DNA of 64,000 bases. It comes from DASRJW01 sp964567755. GTDB taxonomy: Bacteria > Krumholzibacteriota > Krumholzibacteriia > G020349025. Positions 7,421 to 16,142 of the stretch are shown here, in pieces (the first letter of the stretch is position 1; each line of letters begins with the position of its first letter). The translations under genes and the position numbers were made by a program. The DNA is taken from assembly GCA_964567755.1 (NCBI GenBank), contig CAZMNW010000054.1, positions 67,570 to 131,569 of the forward strand, written 5' to 3'. Below the pieces are notes generated by a model, which had not been told where the DNA came from, did not search any database, and worked only from the letters and a program-made list of their open reading frames with translations.

Positions 7421-9022
7421 TCACCGTCGCCCCCGATCCAAGTCTCGCAGCACCAACAGCGTGCGATCATCCTGCGCGTGCGCGCCGTCGAGGAATTCGT
7501 CGACAGCACCGAACACACCGTCCGCAATCTCTTCCGCCGGGGATTCTCGCATCGCCTCCAGGCAATCGAAGAGTCGCTCTTTGGTGAACAATTGCGGTGG
7601 CCGCGAGCGCGCATGCATGGCCTCCGGGATGCCGTCGGTCCACGCCGCCAGCATTGCGCCGGGCGCGAGTGTCACGCTCTCTTCGTGCAGGCGCACCGGA
7701 AGGTTGAGCCCGATCGGCGGACCCGTCGAATGCAGCCACTCCCCCGCCAATCCCGGGGCGAACAGGATCGGGGGTTCGTGCCCGGCGTTGACGTAGTCGA
7801 ATCGTCGCGTGCGCGGGTCGAGGAATCCCAGAAACATGGTGACGAACACGTTGGGTGCCAAGCGCTCGGCCAAGAGCTGGCTCAAGCTCGTGACGAGACC
7901 GAGAGGCGAGCCGGCGCCCGGGGTCAGGGCGCGCAGCGTCGCCAGAGCCTCGGCCATGACCAGCGCCGCGCCGATCCCTTTGCCGGCGACATCCCCGATG
8001 GCGTAGAGGTAGCGCCCATCCGGGAGCAGCGACGACTCATACAGATCCCCCGCCACCTTGGAGCAGGCCTCGAGCCGGGCCGCCACTTCGAATCCTGCTG
8101 GCGAGAGGGGCTCGCTCAGGAAACGCCTTTGGATCGCCGTGGCCATTTGGATCTCGATGCCCGCCTTGGATTTGGCGAGCTTGGCAGCGACGAGGTTCGA
8201 CAACAGCTGCAGGCGGTGCAGGTGGCGCGCACTGAACACTCGGTTCGAATCGTCTTGGTCCATGTAGAGGACACCCATGACGTCCGCGCCACTGATCAAA
8301 GGCACCGCGAGTGCGGAGCAAATCCCCTTCGATCTGGCGCTCTGGAACACGTCCGTGCCGAAAGCGCCGTCGGTGAGCAGCATCGGCTTGGCGGTATGCA
8401 GGACTCTTTCGATGAGAGCATGGCAAACAGGAAGCTCCATCGTCTCGCGCTGCCTGGGGTAGGAGCAGCGCAACTCGAGTGCACCGACCTCGTCGAGTAC
8501 GAACAGGCACGCGAGTCGGAAGCTGAACAGGCTCGAGACGCGCTCGAGACAGCTCTCGCAAGCCGGTTCGGGCGCATCCTCGGCCACCAGGAAGTTGCCG
8601 AACTCCACCAACATGTCGAGAAGCCTCGGCACGAACCCGCTGCGGCGCCCCGAACCAGAACCCTCGAGCGTGCTCTTGTCATCCGCCCGCGGAGGATCGG
8701 AAAGCGACATGGGCGTCGAGGCGCCACAATTGTCGTCGCCCTTGAAGGTAAAGGCAACACTTCCGAGTGCAATCTCGTCGCCGGGCGACAAGGCTCCAGC
8801 CGTGATTCTGCTGCCATTGACCACAATGCCGTTGCGTGCGCCGAGATCCCGAATCTCGGCGCGGTTCCTACGAACAATGATCTCCGCATGGGCGCGAGAA
8901 ACGCCAGCGAACGGGAGGACGATTTCGGCCTGCCGCGACGAGCGTCCAATTGTGTTGATTCCGTCGTGCAACGGGAAGACCAGACGTTGGCCTTCCATCG
9001 ACCCTACGAGCCTGTAGATCAT
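7421..9022 (-). CDS. FHA-GAF-SpoIIE (PP2C-type) phosphatase
   Basis: A 533-residue signalling protein. Residues 1-95 are an FHA domain (INTIGRSSRQAEIVL, VSRAHAEI and DLGARNGIVVNG), which binds phosphothreonine partners. About 125-290 is a GAF domain (CLERVSSLFSFRLACLFVLDE, then AVPLISGADVMGVLYMDQ). The C-terminal 300-530 is a SpoIIE/PP2C-like phosphatase with the metal-site patterns KVAGDLYE, YAIGDVAGKGIGAAL, FVTMFLGFLD, YVNAGHEPPILF and ERLFDCLEAM. Such enzymes dephosphorylate anti-sigma-factor antagonists in partner switching. An AGGAGGT lies well placed before the ATG. The receiver-HATPase protein at 12118 carries an RsbW-like ATPase and could belong to the same circuit, but nothing links them directly. 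Confidence 0.92.
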   Translation of the reverse strand: MIYRLVGSMEGQRLVFPLHDGINTIGRSSRQAEIVLPFAGVSRAHAEIIVRRNRAEIRDLGARNGIVVNGSRITAGALSPGDEIALGSVAFTFKGDDNCGASTPMSLSDPPRADDKSTLEGSGSGRRSGFVPRLLDMLVEFGNFLVAEDAPEPACESCLERVSSLFSFRLACLFVLDEVGALELRCSYPRQRETMELPVCHALIERVLHTAKPMLLTDGAFGTDVFQSARSKGICSALAVPLISGADVMGVLYMDQDDSNRVFSARHLHRLQLLSNLVAAKLAKSKAGIEIQMATAIQRRFLSEPLSPAGFEVAARLEACSKVAGDLYESSLLPDGRYLYAIGDVAGKGIGAALVMAEALATLRALTPGAGSPLGLVTSLSQLLAERLAPNVFVTMFLGFLDPRTRRFDYVNAGHEPPILFAPGLAGEWLHSTGPPIGLNLPVRLHEESVTLAPGAMLAAWTDGIPEAMHARSRPPQLFTKERLFDCLEAMRESPAEEIADGVFGAVDEFLDGAHAQDDRTLLVLRDLDRGRR

Positions 9023-9300
9023 GACAACACCTCCTCATCCACAGGGATGCGCGAGGCGAACCATCCGTCACTAACGAAACATACAACCCATTCGTCCGCG
9101 TGGCACCGCCGTGCGGCGTGTCGCGTGGAAACTCGTACGCGCCAGCCTGCGTAGAAATACGCAGTCACGCTATGTCGAACTCGCCGGACGCCACCGCAGA
9201 TTCTTCTGTGTGGCTCCAAAGCGTCGGCGCGACTGCAAGCCGCCCTGTTGCCAACCAGAACGTGGGATCGGGCTCGAACCGCACAGCCAGCGTTGTCGTT

Positions 9301-11721
9301 CTAGGGCGCTGTGGTCGCCGTGGTGGTCACACGCTGCCTCACGTAGCGATCGCTCCACTCGAGCATTTCGGCGAGCGTGTGCAGGATGGATTCGCGCGCC
9401 GCATAGCCATGGCTCTCGTGCGGCAGCAGCACCAGGCGCGCCGTGGCGCCATGGGCTTGCAGCGCTTCGTACATGCGCTCGGACTGCATGGTGTACGTGC
9501 CGGGGTTGTTGTCCGCTTGGCCATGGATGAGGAGGATCGGCTCGTCGATGCGGTGTGCATGCGCGAACGGCGACAGCTTCATGTACACCTCGCTCGCCTC
9601 CCAGAAAGTGCGGCGCTCGCCCTGGAACCCGAACGGCGTGAGGGTGCGATTGTAGGCGCCGCTGCGGGCGATCCCGGCGGCAAAGAGATCGGAGTGCGCC
9701 AGCAGGTTCGCGGTCATGAAGGCGCCATAGCTGTGGCCGCCGACGACCACACGCCGCGGATCGACGACACCGAGGGAATCGAGCACATGCACGGCCGCTT
9801 CCGCCGCGGCGACGACCTGTTCGACGAAGGTTTCGTTCATCGTCTCGGGGTCGCCGATGACCGGCATAGTGGCGTCCATCAACACCGCATAGCCCTGGGT
9901 GACGAAGAAGAGCGGCGACGCCCCCCGGTAGAGCGTGAAGCCGTTGGGAGAGGCGCGAACTTGGCCGGCGGTCGCGGGGTCGGAATACTCGAGCGGATAG
10001 GCCCAGATCAGACACGGCAAGCGCTCACCCGCTCGATGCTCGGGCGGCAGATACAAGGTGCCGCTCAGCGTCACCCCGTCGGCACGCGTGTACTTGAGCA
10101 GTCGCTTCTCGACCCCCTGCAGGCGTGGATATGGGTCTTCGAAGTGCGTGATCTGGCGGCGATCGCCACCTGCGAGACCGACGACGGCATAGTTCGGTGG
10201 TTCGCTGCGTGACTCGTAGCGGGTGACGATGGACTGGCCTTTATCGCCGACGAAATCCACCGCGCTTTCGACCGCATCGACGCCCGAATGGAACAGACGC
10301 TCGGTCTTCTTCGTCACGACATCGAACCGGTCGAGGAACGGCCGCGCACCCTCGGGGGTGGCGCCGCGCCCCGCGAGATAGACGGCATTGCCGTCTTGGC
10401 GCAGGACCTGAAAGCCGTTGGCCAGCGTCCGCGTGAGCGGCTGTCCGGGATCCCCGTAGGCGTCATTGACGCTGCAGTCGAAGAGCACACGCTTTTTTTG
10501 CGGTGCGCGAAGATTCAATGCAACCGTCGTGCGCCAGCGCCGTTCGCGCTCGTACTCCGTGACCCAGACTTCGTCCTCGCGCCCACCGTACTCGAAGCCG
10601 CGGAATCGATGCACGAGTCGCATGACCTCCGCCGGCCGTGCGGCGAAAGGCGCCGCCAACGTCAGGATGCTCTCGCGCTGCGGCACCTTGAGTTGCGGGT
10701 CGCCCTCGTCGAGCGCCTCGACCCACAGCAGCTTCGCGGGGTGCAACGGTTGCCAGGCCACCTCGCGCGCTCCCTTCGCAACACCTTGGACGGGGACTTC
10801 GTCCGAGACCGGCAATGAAGCGAGCGTTCGTACCAGCGCGCCAGTCGCGCCGAGAACTTGAGTCTCGCGCGCGAAGTAGAAATAGGGCACCCGGTACGAG
10901 AAAGGACGCCGCAGCCGGGTCACCAGCAAGAACTTGCCATCGGGGGATGTCTCGGCCTCGAGGTACAGCCCCGGCTCGCCCACGCGGGTGAGCGCCCCCT
11001 TGGCGACATCGACGATGGCGAGTTGGCTCGTGGCCACGTGCTCGAAAAGATCGGCGTCGAACTCGTTCTCCAACAAGTCCTGATAGGTGAACATCCGTGT
11101 GCGTTTTCCTGCCGATTCGAGGACCACGGGCGCCTCGGGCACCAGCGGCTGTCGCGGCGGCGGGCCGAGACCCTCGGCGACCAAGCACACCAGCAGGGCG
11201 GTGCTGCCCGCGTGCCATTGAATCGGTGCACCCAGGAGGTCATTCAGTCGCGCGCTGGCGATCCGCGTGGCAGTGCCGTGCACGGCGTCGGCGATCCACA
11301 GCTCCACACCCTGCGGCGCATCGACGCCGAAAGCGACGTGCGTGCCATCGGGAGACCACACGGGATAGGTGAAATCGCGTTCCGGGGGCAATGGCACCGC
11401 AGTGGTCATGCCGCTTTGGAGATCGACGAAACTCAAGGAGCGGTGGCGCCGGGTGCGCTGCCGCGCGTGCAGATCGAGATCCACGCGCAAGCCAGCGAGC
11501 GAGCGGTAGGGTCGAGCGAGCAGTGCGAGCGGCGGATTCGGCTCGATCTCGACCTGCATGAGCCGCTTCCCTTGCGGGTCGAGCTGGCTCAAAGGCGGCG
11601 CCGGTGCATCGACGAGCTCGGTGACTTCGGGCGGGGGTTGCTTGTACTGCGCCTTCCCGGCGGTGCTGGGCGCAGTCCACGTAGCGGCGAGGATGACGAC
11701 GCAGGCAAACAGAGCGCGCAT
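9301..11721 (-). CDS. exported prolyl oligopeptidase (S9) family peptidase
   Basis: An 806-residue S9-family serine peptidase with a signal peptide (residues 1-22, MRALFACVVILAATWTAPSTAG). Residues about 50-520 should fold as a beta-propeller (repeated W-SPDG patterns such as YPVWSPDGTHVAFG). The C-terminal catalytic domain (about 560-806) shows the nucleophile Ser near 662 (GGHSYGAFM), the Asp in HGQADNNPGTY near 735 and the His in HESHGY near 770. The ATG at 11721 follows a GGGGGG ribosome site. The family cleaves after proline or acts as a dipeptidyl peptidase on short peptides, here in the periplasm or outside. The upstream intergenic region runs head to head with the small membrane protein gene at 11961. 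Confidence 0.9.
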   Translation of the reverse strand: MRALFACVVILAATWTAPSTAGKAQYKQPPPEVTELVDAPAPPLSQLDPQGKRLMQVEIEPNPPLALLARPYRSLAGLRVDLDLHARQRTRRHRSLSFVDLQSGMTTAVPLPPERDFTYPVWSPDGTHVAFGVDAPQGVELWIADAVHGTATRIASARLNDLLGAPIQWHAGSTALLVCLVAEGLGPPPRQPLVPEAPVVLESAGKRTRMFTYQDLLENEFDADLFEHVATSQLAIVDVAKGALTRVGEPGLYLEAETSPDGKFLLVTRLRRPFSYRVPYFYFARETQVLGATGALVRTLASLPVSDEVPVQGVAKGAREVAWQPLHPAKLLWVEALDEGDPQLKVPQRESILTLAAPFAARPAEVMRLVHRFRGFEYGGREDEVWVTEYERERRWRTTVALNLRAPQKKRVLFDCSVNDAYGDPGQPLTRTLANGFQVLRQDGNAVYLAGRGATPEGARPFLDRFDVVTKKTERLFHSGVDAVESAVDFVGDKGQSIVTRYESRSEPPNYAVVGLAGGDRRQITHFEDPYPRLQGVEKRLLKYTRADGVTLSGTLYLPPEHRAGERLPCLIWAYPLEYSDPATAGQVRASPNGFTLYRGASPLFFVTQGYAVLMDATMPVIGDPETMNETFVEQVVAAAEAAVHVLDSLGVVDPRRVVVGGHSYGAFMTANLLAHSDLFAAGIARSGAYNRTLTPFGFQGERRTFWEASEVYMKLSPFAHAHRIDEPILLIHGQADNNPGTYTMQSERMYEALQAHGATARLVLLPHESHGYAARESILHTLAEMLEWSDRYVRQRVTTTATTAP

Positions 11722-11960
11722 GGACCGATCCCCCCTTTGTTCCGACCCTCTGGGTGAGCCGTGCCGGCTCGTGAACCAAACCCGGAATACGGCCGTGGGG
11801 ACCCACGCCTCGGACTCTTCGTCCACACGCAGCCATGGTCGGAGCATACTGCCGGACAGCCCCCGCGAGCCAGCGGTGCGGCCGTTCCTCTTGCCCTCGG
11901 CGCCTGCGGTGTGGGAGCCTCACGGTCTCGCTGGACGACAAGCCGCGCAAGGAGGTTCCC

Positions 11961-12101
11961 ATGGGGCGCGCTATCGTCGCCGTCGTCGCGGGATACGCAA
12001 CGATGTTCGCCTTCGTGTTCATCACCCTTGCAGTTGCGTATCTCGTCATGGGTGCGGAACGCAGCTTCCTGCTTCTGCTCGCCGGACGCCGCAGCACGTA
12101 A
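11961..12101 (+). CDS. small membrane protein (46 residues)
   Basis: A 46-residue protein, MGRAIVAVVAGYATMFAFV and onwards, with one long hydrophobic helix (residues 4-31) and a basic C-terminus (AGRRST). A textbook AAGGAGG sits 5 bases before the ATG. It ends 16 bp before the receiver-HATPase gene, so it is probably the first gene of that transcript. I do not recognise a family. Possible roles are a membrane sensor, an anchor or a leader peptide, all inferred. Longer in-frame extensions upstream run into the S9 peptidase promoter region and look non-coding. Confidence 0.6.
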   Translation: MGRAIVAVVAGYATMFAFVFITLAVAYLVMGAERSFLLLLAGRRST

Positions 12102-12117
12102 CGCCTTGGAGGGACAC

Positions 12118-12975
12118 GTGCGCATCCTGGTCGTCGACGACGATCGCGTGACCTTGCATCTCGTGCGCGGCTTGCTCGTAGCCGAGGGTTTCGAAGTGGA
12201 AACCGCGAACGATGCGACCGAGGCGCTGGACAAGACCGCACGCTCGACTTTCGATCTTCTGGTCGTCGATGTGTGGATGCCGGACATGAGCGGATTCGAT
12301 TTCCTGGCGCGATTGCGCGCCAAGGGGCCGCCCCCGCCCGCACTGATCCTGACCGCCGACGACGCCCCCGAAACGATGCTCCGTGCTGTCGGCGAGCAGG
12401 CCTATCGTTACTTGTCCAAACCTGTGGATCCGCATGACCTGATCGAAGCCGTGAACGCGGCGCTCGAATCTCCTCCCATGGCTCGACCCATCGAGGTGCT
12501 CTCGGCCAGGCCCGATTGGGTGGAGCTGCTCGTTCCCTGCGACATCGAAGCCGCCGAGCGCACGCGCAATTTCATGTCGCAGTTGGACGCCGAGCTTCCC
12601 GACGACGTGCGTGAATCCGTCGGCGCCGCATTCCATGAGCTGTTGCGCAACGCCATCGAATGGGGGGGCAAGCTCGATCCCGCGGCCAGTGTCCGCATTG
12701 CCTGCATTCGCTCGCCGCGCATGATCTTGTATCGGATCTCCGATCCAGGCCAGGGGTTCCACTTCGAGGAACTGCGCCATGCCGCGGTCTCGAACCCCGA
12801 CGATCAGCCGCTGCAGCATATCGAGGAACGCGAGAAGCTCGGGATGCGCGCCGGCGGTTACGGGCTCATGCTCACCCGCTCTCTCGTCGACGAATTGCTG
12901 TTCAACGAGAAGCATAACGAGGTGCTGTTCGTGAAGTATCTCGAGGGACGGCCCATGCCCAAGCCAGGTCAGTGA
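12118..12975 (+). CDS. response regulator receiver with C-terminal HATPase domain
   Basis: A 285-residue protein. Residues 1-118 are a receiver domain (LVVDDDRVTLHLVRGLL, phosphoacceptor Asp in LLVVDVWMPDMSG, conserved Lys in YLSKPVDPHDL). Residues about 165-280 form an ATPase domain of the RsbW/HATPase_c_2 kind (FHELLRNAIEWGG, ISDPGQGF, GYGLMLTRSLVDELLFN). I start at GTG 12118 because GGAGGG lies just upstream and the receiver begins at once with VRILVVDDD. The fusion suggests phosphorylation-controlled anti-sigma or kinase activity rather than DNA binding. It converges with the hybrid kinase; their stop codons overlap within 12969-12975. That kinase, with two receivers and an Hpt domain, is the natural phosphodonor candidate. 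Confidence 0.9.
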   Translation: MRILVVDDDRVTLHLVRGLLVAEGFEVETANDATEALDKTARSTFDLLVVDVWMPDMSGFDFLARLRAKGPPPPALILTADDAPETMLRAVGEQAYRYLSKPVDPHDLIEAVNAALESPPMARPIEVLSARPDWVELLVPCDIEAAERTRNFMSQLDAELPDDVRESVGAAFHELLRNAIEWGGKLDPAASVRIACIRSPRMILYRISDPGQGFHFEELRHAAVSNPDDQPLQHIEEREKLGMRAGGYGLMLTRSLVDELLFNEKHNEVLFVKYLEGRPMPKPGQ

Positions 12976-15932
12976 CCGCTGCGCGTGCGCTTGCGTGCTG
13001 GCGCCGGCTCGGCAGCCGCGCCCGGACTCGTGCTCTGCCGCGCCGCGAGATCCTGCAATGCGCCGTGCAGCCGGGTAATTTCGGCCTCCAAGGTCGCGAT
13101 CGCCGCCGGGATCTCGTTCCAGGCCTCGCGCCGTGCGTGCTCTTCCAACGTCTGCGCCGCCTCCGTCGCTTCCTCGAGCATGAAGATCGCAACCGAGCCC
13201 TTGAGCATGTGCACGACGGCGGCGAGGCCGGCGGCGTCTCGTGCGGCGACGGCGCCGCGGATGTCCTGCATGCGCTGCGGGCAGTCGACGAGAAAGAGAT
13301 CCATTACTTCGCGCAACAGCTTGCGATTGCCACCGACGCGTTCGAGGAGTGCGGCGTCGTCGAGCCACGCCCCTCCCGTTCGCGCTGGCGTCTGAGAACC
13401 CACGGCAACTGCTTTCGCTTTCACCGCCGTGGAGATCGCGCGTGCGAGGTCGACCGGCCGGACTGGCTTGATCAAGTAACCATCCATCCCGGCCGCCAGG
13501 CAACGGTCGATCTCTTCCTCCTGCGCGTATGCCGTGAGCGCCAGAATCGGCACCCGACTGCGACCCGCGGTGCCCGCTTCCATCTCGCGCCGGCGAATGG
13601 CGAGCGTCGCCTCGATTCCATCCATCTCGGGCATGCGGACGTCCATGAGCACGACGTCGAAATCGCTGCGCTCGAGGGCCGCCAGAGCTTCGCGCCCATG
13701 GCGCGCCAGGCGGACGACATGCCCTTGTTTGGCGAGCACACGTTGCACGAGACGCTGGTTGATCGGATTGTCTTCCACCACCAGGACGCGGTACTTCGAC
13801 CGCTGCGGGCGCAGGCGCTGCTTGGCGCCTGAGCGTGTTTCTTGGTTCCAAGGACGGCCTTCGACAATCGTCACCAGGGAGGCGAGAAGCTCGTGCGGCT
13901 CGACCGGTTTGGCCAGGAAGCCCGAAGCGCCAATGCGACGGGCACCGGCAGCATCGCGAATGCTGCCCATGGAAGGCAGCAGGAGCACGATTCCAGGCGC
14001 TGGCCCGGGAATACGACGCAGGCTACGCACCAGGGCTGGTCCCCCGGTGCCGGACAGATGTGAATCGACGAGGATCAGTCGGAAGGGCGTGCCTTGCTGG
14101 GCCGCTTCCTCCGCCACTCGGTGTGCCTCTTCGGCACTGCTGCTGCTCTGCACCTGCATCTGCAGATCTCCCAGCATGCGTTCGAGGACGGCACGGGCCG
14201 AATCGTTGTCGTCCACCACCAGGACGCGCAAACCTCGCAACACTTCGCTGCCTTGACGCACTGCATCCGCCTCCGGCACGGCCGGCATCGGCGCGGTGAA
14301 ATGGAACGTGCTCCCGCGCCCAATGCGGCTCTCCACCCAGATCCGTCCACCCATGAGCTCGACGAAGCGAGAGGAGATCGCCAGCCCGAGACCGGTGCCG
14401 CCGTAGTGACGCGCAGTCGACGCATCGGCCTGTTCGAAGGCCTTGAAGACGCGTTCCTGCCTTTCCGATGCGATGCCGATGCCGGTGTCGACGACGGACA
14501 TGTGCAGCATGGGCTGACTGCCATCCGCACCGATCCATTCGACGCGCACGATCACCTCGCCTTGATCGGTGAATTTGACCGCGTTGCCGACGAGGTTGAC
14601 GACCACTTGGCGCAATCGCGCTGGATCGCCGATGAGCCGCGGCGGCACGCCGGGCGACATGTCGCACACGAGCTCGATGCCTTTCTGTGCGGCACGCAGT
14701 CCCAGCGCCTTGAGTGCGCCCCCGAGCGTGTCACACAAGTCGAACTCGATGCGTTCGAGTTCGATCCGGCGCGCCTCGATCCTGGACAAGTCGAGCAAGT
14801 CGGTCAGCAGTCCCAGCAACGCCTCGGCCGATCCTTTGACCACGGACAAGTATTCCTGCTGTTCCGGAGTGAGCCGGGTGTCGAGTGCGAGCTCGGTCAT
14901 GCCGATGATGGCGTTGAGCGGCGTCCGGATCTCGTGACTGATGTTGGCCAGGAACTCGCTCTTCGCATGGCTGGCGCTCTCGGCCGAATCCTTTGCCTGG
15001 GCCAGCTCCACCGCCACTTGCTTGCTCTCGGTCACGTCTCGCGCCAAGGAGTAGATGACGCGTCGCTCGACCGAGGCTTTGGCGCTCCACGAAATCCAGC
15101 GGTAATCGCCATGTTTGGTGCGGTAGCGGTTCTCGAAATGGATGAGCTCCGACCCCGAGACCAGGGCTTGCGCCTGCTCGAGGCTGGCGGCGAGGTCGTC
15201 GGGATGCACGAAATCCAGATAGGGTTGTGCCATCAGCTCGGCGCGCGTGTGCCCGAGGGTGCGCTCCCACGCCGGGTTCAAGCGTTTGAAGAAGCCATCG
15301 AACCCGGCGATGCTCATCATGTCGACCGAAAGATCGAAAAGCTGCTGCAGCTCGTCCTCGGCGCGGCGAGCAACGACGAAGGAACCAATTTGGCGGTTCA
15401 GTTCCTCGAGAAGCCGAAGCGATCCGGCATCGAGCTCGCCGAGGATCGAGCCCACGAGCTCGATGACGCCGAAGAAACGTTCCCCGAGATGAATCGGCAG
15501 CGCGAGAGCACCCTGCAAGCCAGCACGATGGGCGTGGCTCGCCCGCGGGCTCGAGGCTGCGCCGGTGATGTCGGCGCTCCACGTGGTTTGTCTGCTGACC
15601 CAGACACGCCCGGGCAGTTCCTCGCCACGCAAAAGCTTCGTCGTGCGGGATGCGGCCGTGAATGCGGCCAAGCGCTGGTCCTCTGGCTCGGACGTTGCGA
15701 GACAGACCAGTGCGCCCGACGCCTTGTCGACATGCCAGAGCAACGCGATTTCGAACTGGGTACTGTCGCACAGCAGACGCATGAATTCCGGAGTCGCTGC
15801 AGCCTCAGGGCCCGACTCGCCGAAAAGGCTCAGGATCGCGCACTGGGCCTCGAGCTGCGTGCGCCGGCGTTGGTGCTCGGCAGAGCGATCGACTGCGCGG
15901 TCATCCATGCCGTCAGCTTTGCCGTCGTCCAT
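12969..15932 (-). CDS. hybrid histidine kinase, GAF-PAS-HisKA-HATPase-REC-REC-Hpt
   Basis: A hybrid sensor kinase of 987 residues from the ATG at 15932. Order of domains (from this start): GAF about 30-190, PAS/PAC about 195-310, HisKA with the phosphoacceptor His in ANISHEIRTPLNAIIGM (about 333), HATPase with DTGIGIASERQERVFKAFEQ near 482 and GTGLGLAI, a first receiver (Asp in ILVDSHLSG near 622), a second receiver (Asp in LMDVRMPEMDG near 761) and an Hpt domain with VVHMLKGS near 907. No transmembrane helix is seen, so it is probably cytosolic and senses through GAF/PAS. The start is uncertain: a GTG at 16133 and an ATG at 15908 are also in frame, within a 24-bp tandem repeat. It converges with the receiver-HATPase gene, a likely partner. 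Confidence 0.9.
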   Translation of the reverse strand: MDDGKADGMDDRAVDRSAEHQRRRTQLEAQCAILSLFGESGPEAAATPEFMRLLCDSTQFEIALLWHVDKASGALVCLATSEPEDQRLAAFTAASRTTKLLRGEELPGRVWVSRQTTWSADITGAASSPRASHAHRAGLQGALALPIHLGERFFGVIELVGSILGELDAGSLRLLEELNRQIGSFVVARRAEDELQQLFDLSVDMMSIAGFDGFFKRLNPAWERTLGHTRAELMAQPYLDFVHPDDLAASLEQAQALVSGSELIHFENRYRTKHGDYRWISWSAKASVERRVIYSLARDVTESKQVAVELAQAKDSAESASHAKSEFLANISHEIRTPLNAIIGMTELALDTRLTPEQQEYLSVVKGSAEALLGLLTDLLDLSRIEARRIELERIEFDLCDTLGGALKALGLRAAQKGIELVCDMSPGVPPRLIGDPARLRQVVVNLVGNAVKFTDQGEVIVRVEWIGADGSQPMLHMSVVDTGIGIASERQERVFKAFEQADASTARHYGGTGLGLAISSRFVELMGGRIWVESRIGRGSTFHFTAPMPAVPEADAVRQGSEVLRGLRVLVVDDNDSARAVLERMLGDLQMQVQSSSSAEEAHRVAEEAAQQGTPFRLILVDSHLSGTGGPALVRSLRRIPGPAPGIVLLLPSMGSIRDAAGARRIGASGFLAKPVEPHELLASLVTIVEGRPWNQETRSGAKQRLRPQRSKYRVLVVEDNPINQRLVQRVLAKQGHVVRLARHGREALAALERSDFDVVLMDVRMPEMDGIEATLAIRRREMEAGTAGRSRVPILALTAYAQEEEIDRCLAAGMDGYLIKPVRPVDLARAISTAVKAKAVAVGSQTPARTGGAWLDDAALLERVGGNRKLLREVMDLFLVDCPQRMQDIRGAVAARDAAGLAAVVHMLKGSVAIFMLEEATEAAQTLEEHARREAWNEIPAAIATLEAEITRLHGALQDLAARQSTSPGAAAEPAPARKRTRSGH

Positions 15933-16142
15933 GGCATCCGCCTTGCCGTCGTCCGTGTTTTCGCTTCGCGGGGAAAGATTTCTCGTCAACCGCTCTCCCG
16001 CTCCTGGACGACTTCCTGCGGCGAGTGTTCGGCGGGTCGGCACGAGTATAGTAGCATCCCAGCGGTCGAGCACCGGGCCCCGGCGCGACGAGCGGCAGTA
16101 TCTCTTTTGCGGACCGCCGCTCGAGGGTGACACCGCGCTCGA

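Noticed and set aside
7316..9154. Plus-strand open frame of 612 codons over the FHA-GAF-SpoIIE gene
   Set aside because: It starts inside the PilT-like gene and runs opposite clear domains; no motif in its own translation.
16045..16050. TATACT hexamer on the minus strand upstream of the kinase as a -10 box
   Set aside because: No acceptable -35 at the right spacing; a single hexamer is not evidence enough.
14094..16130. Plus-strand open frame of 678 codons over the hybrid kinase
   Set aside because: The minus strand contains an unmistakable multi-domain kinase; the plus frame is its mirror.
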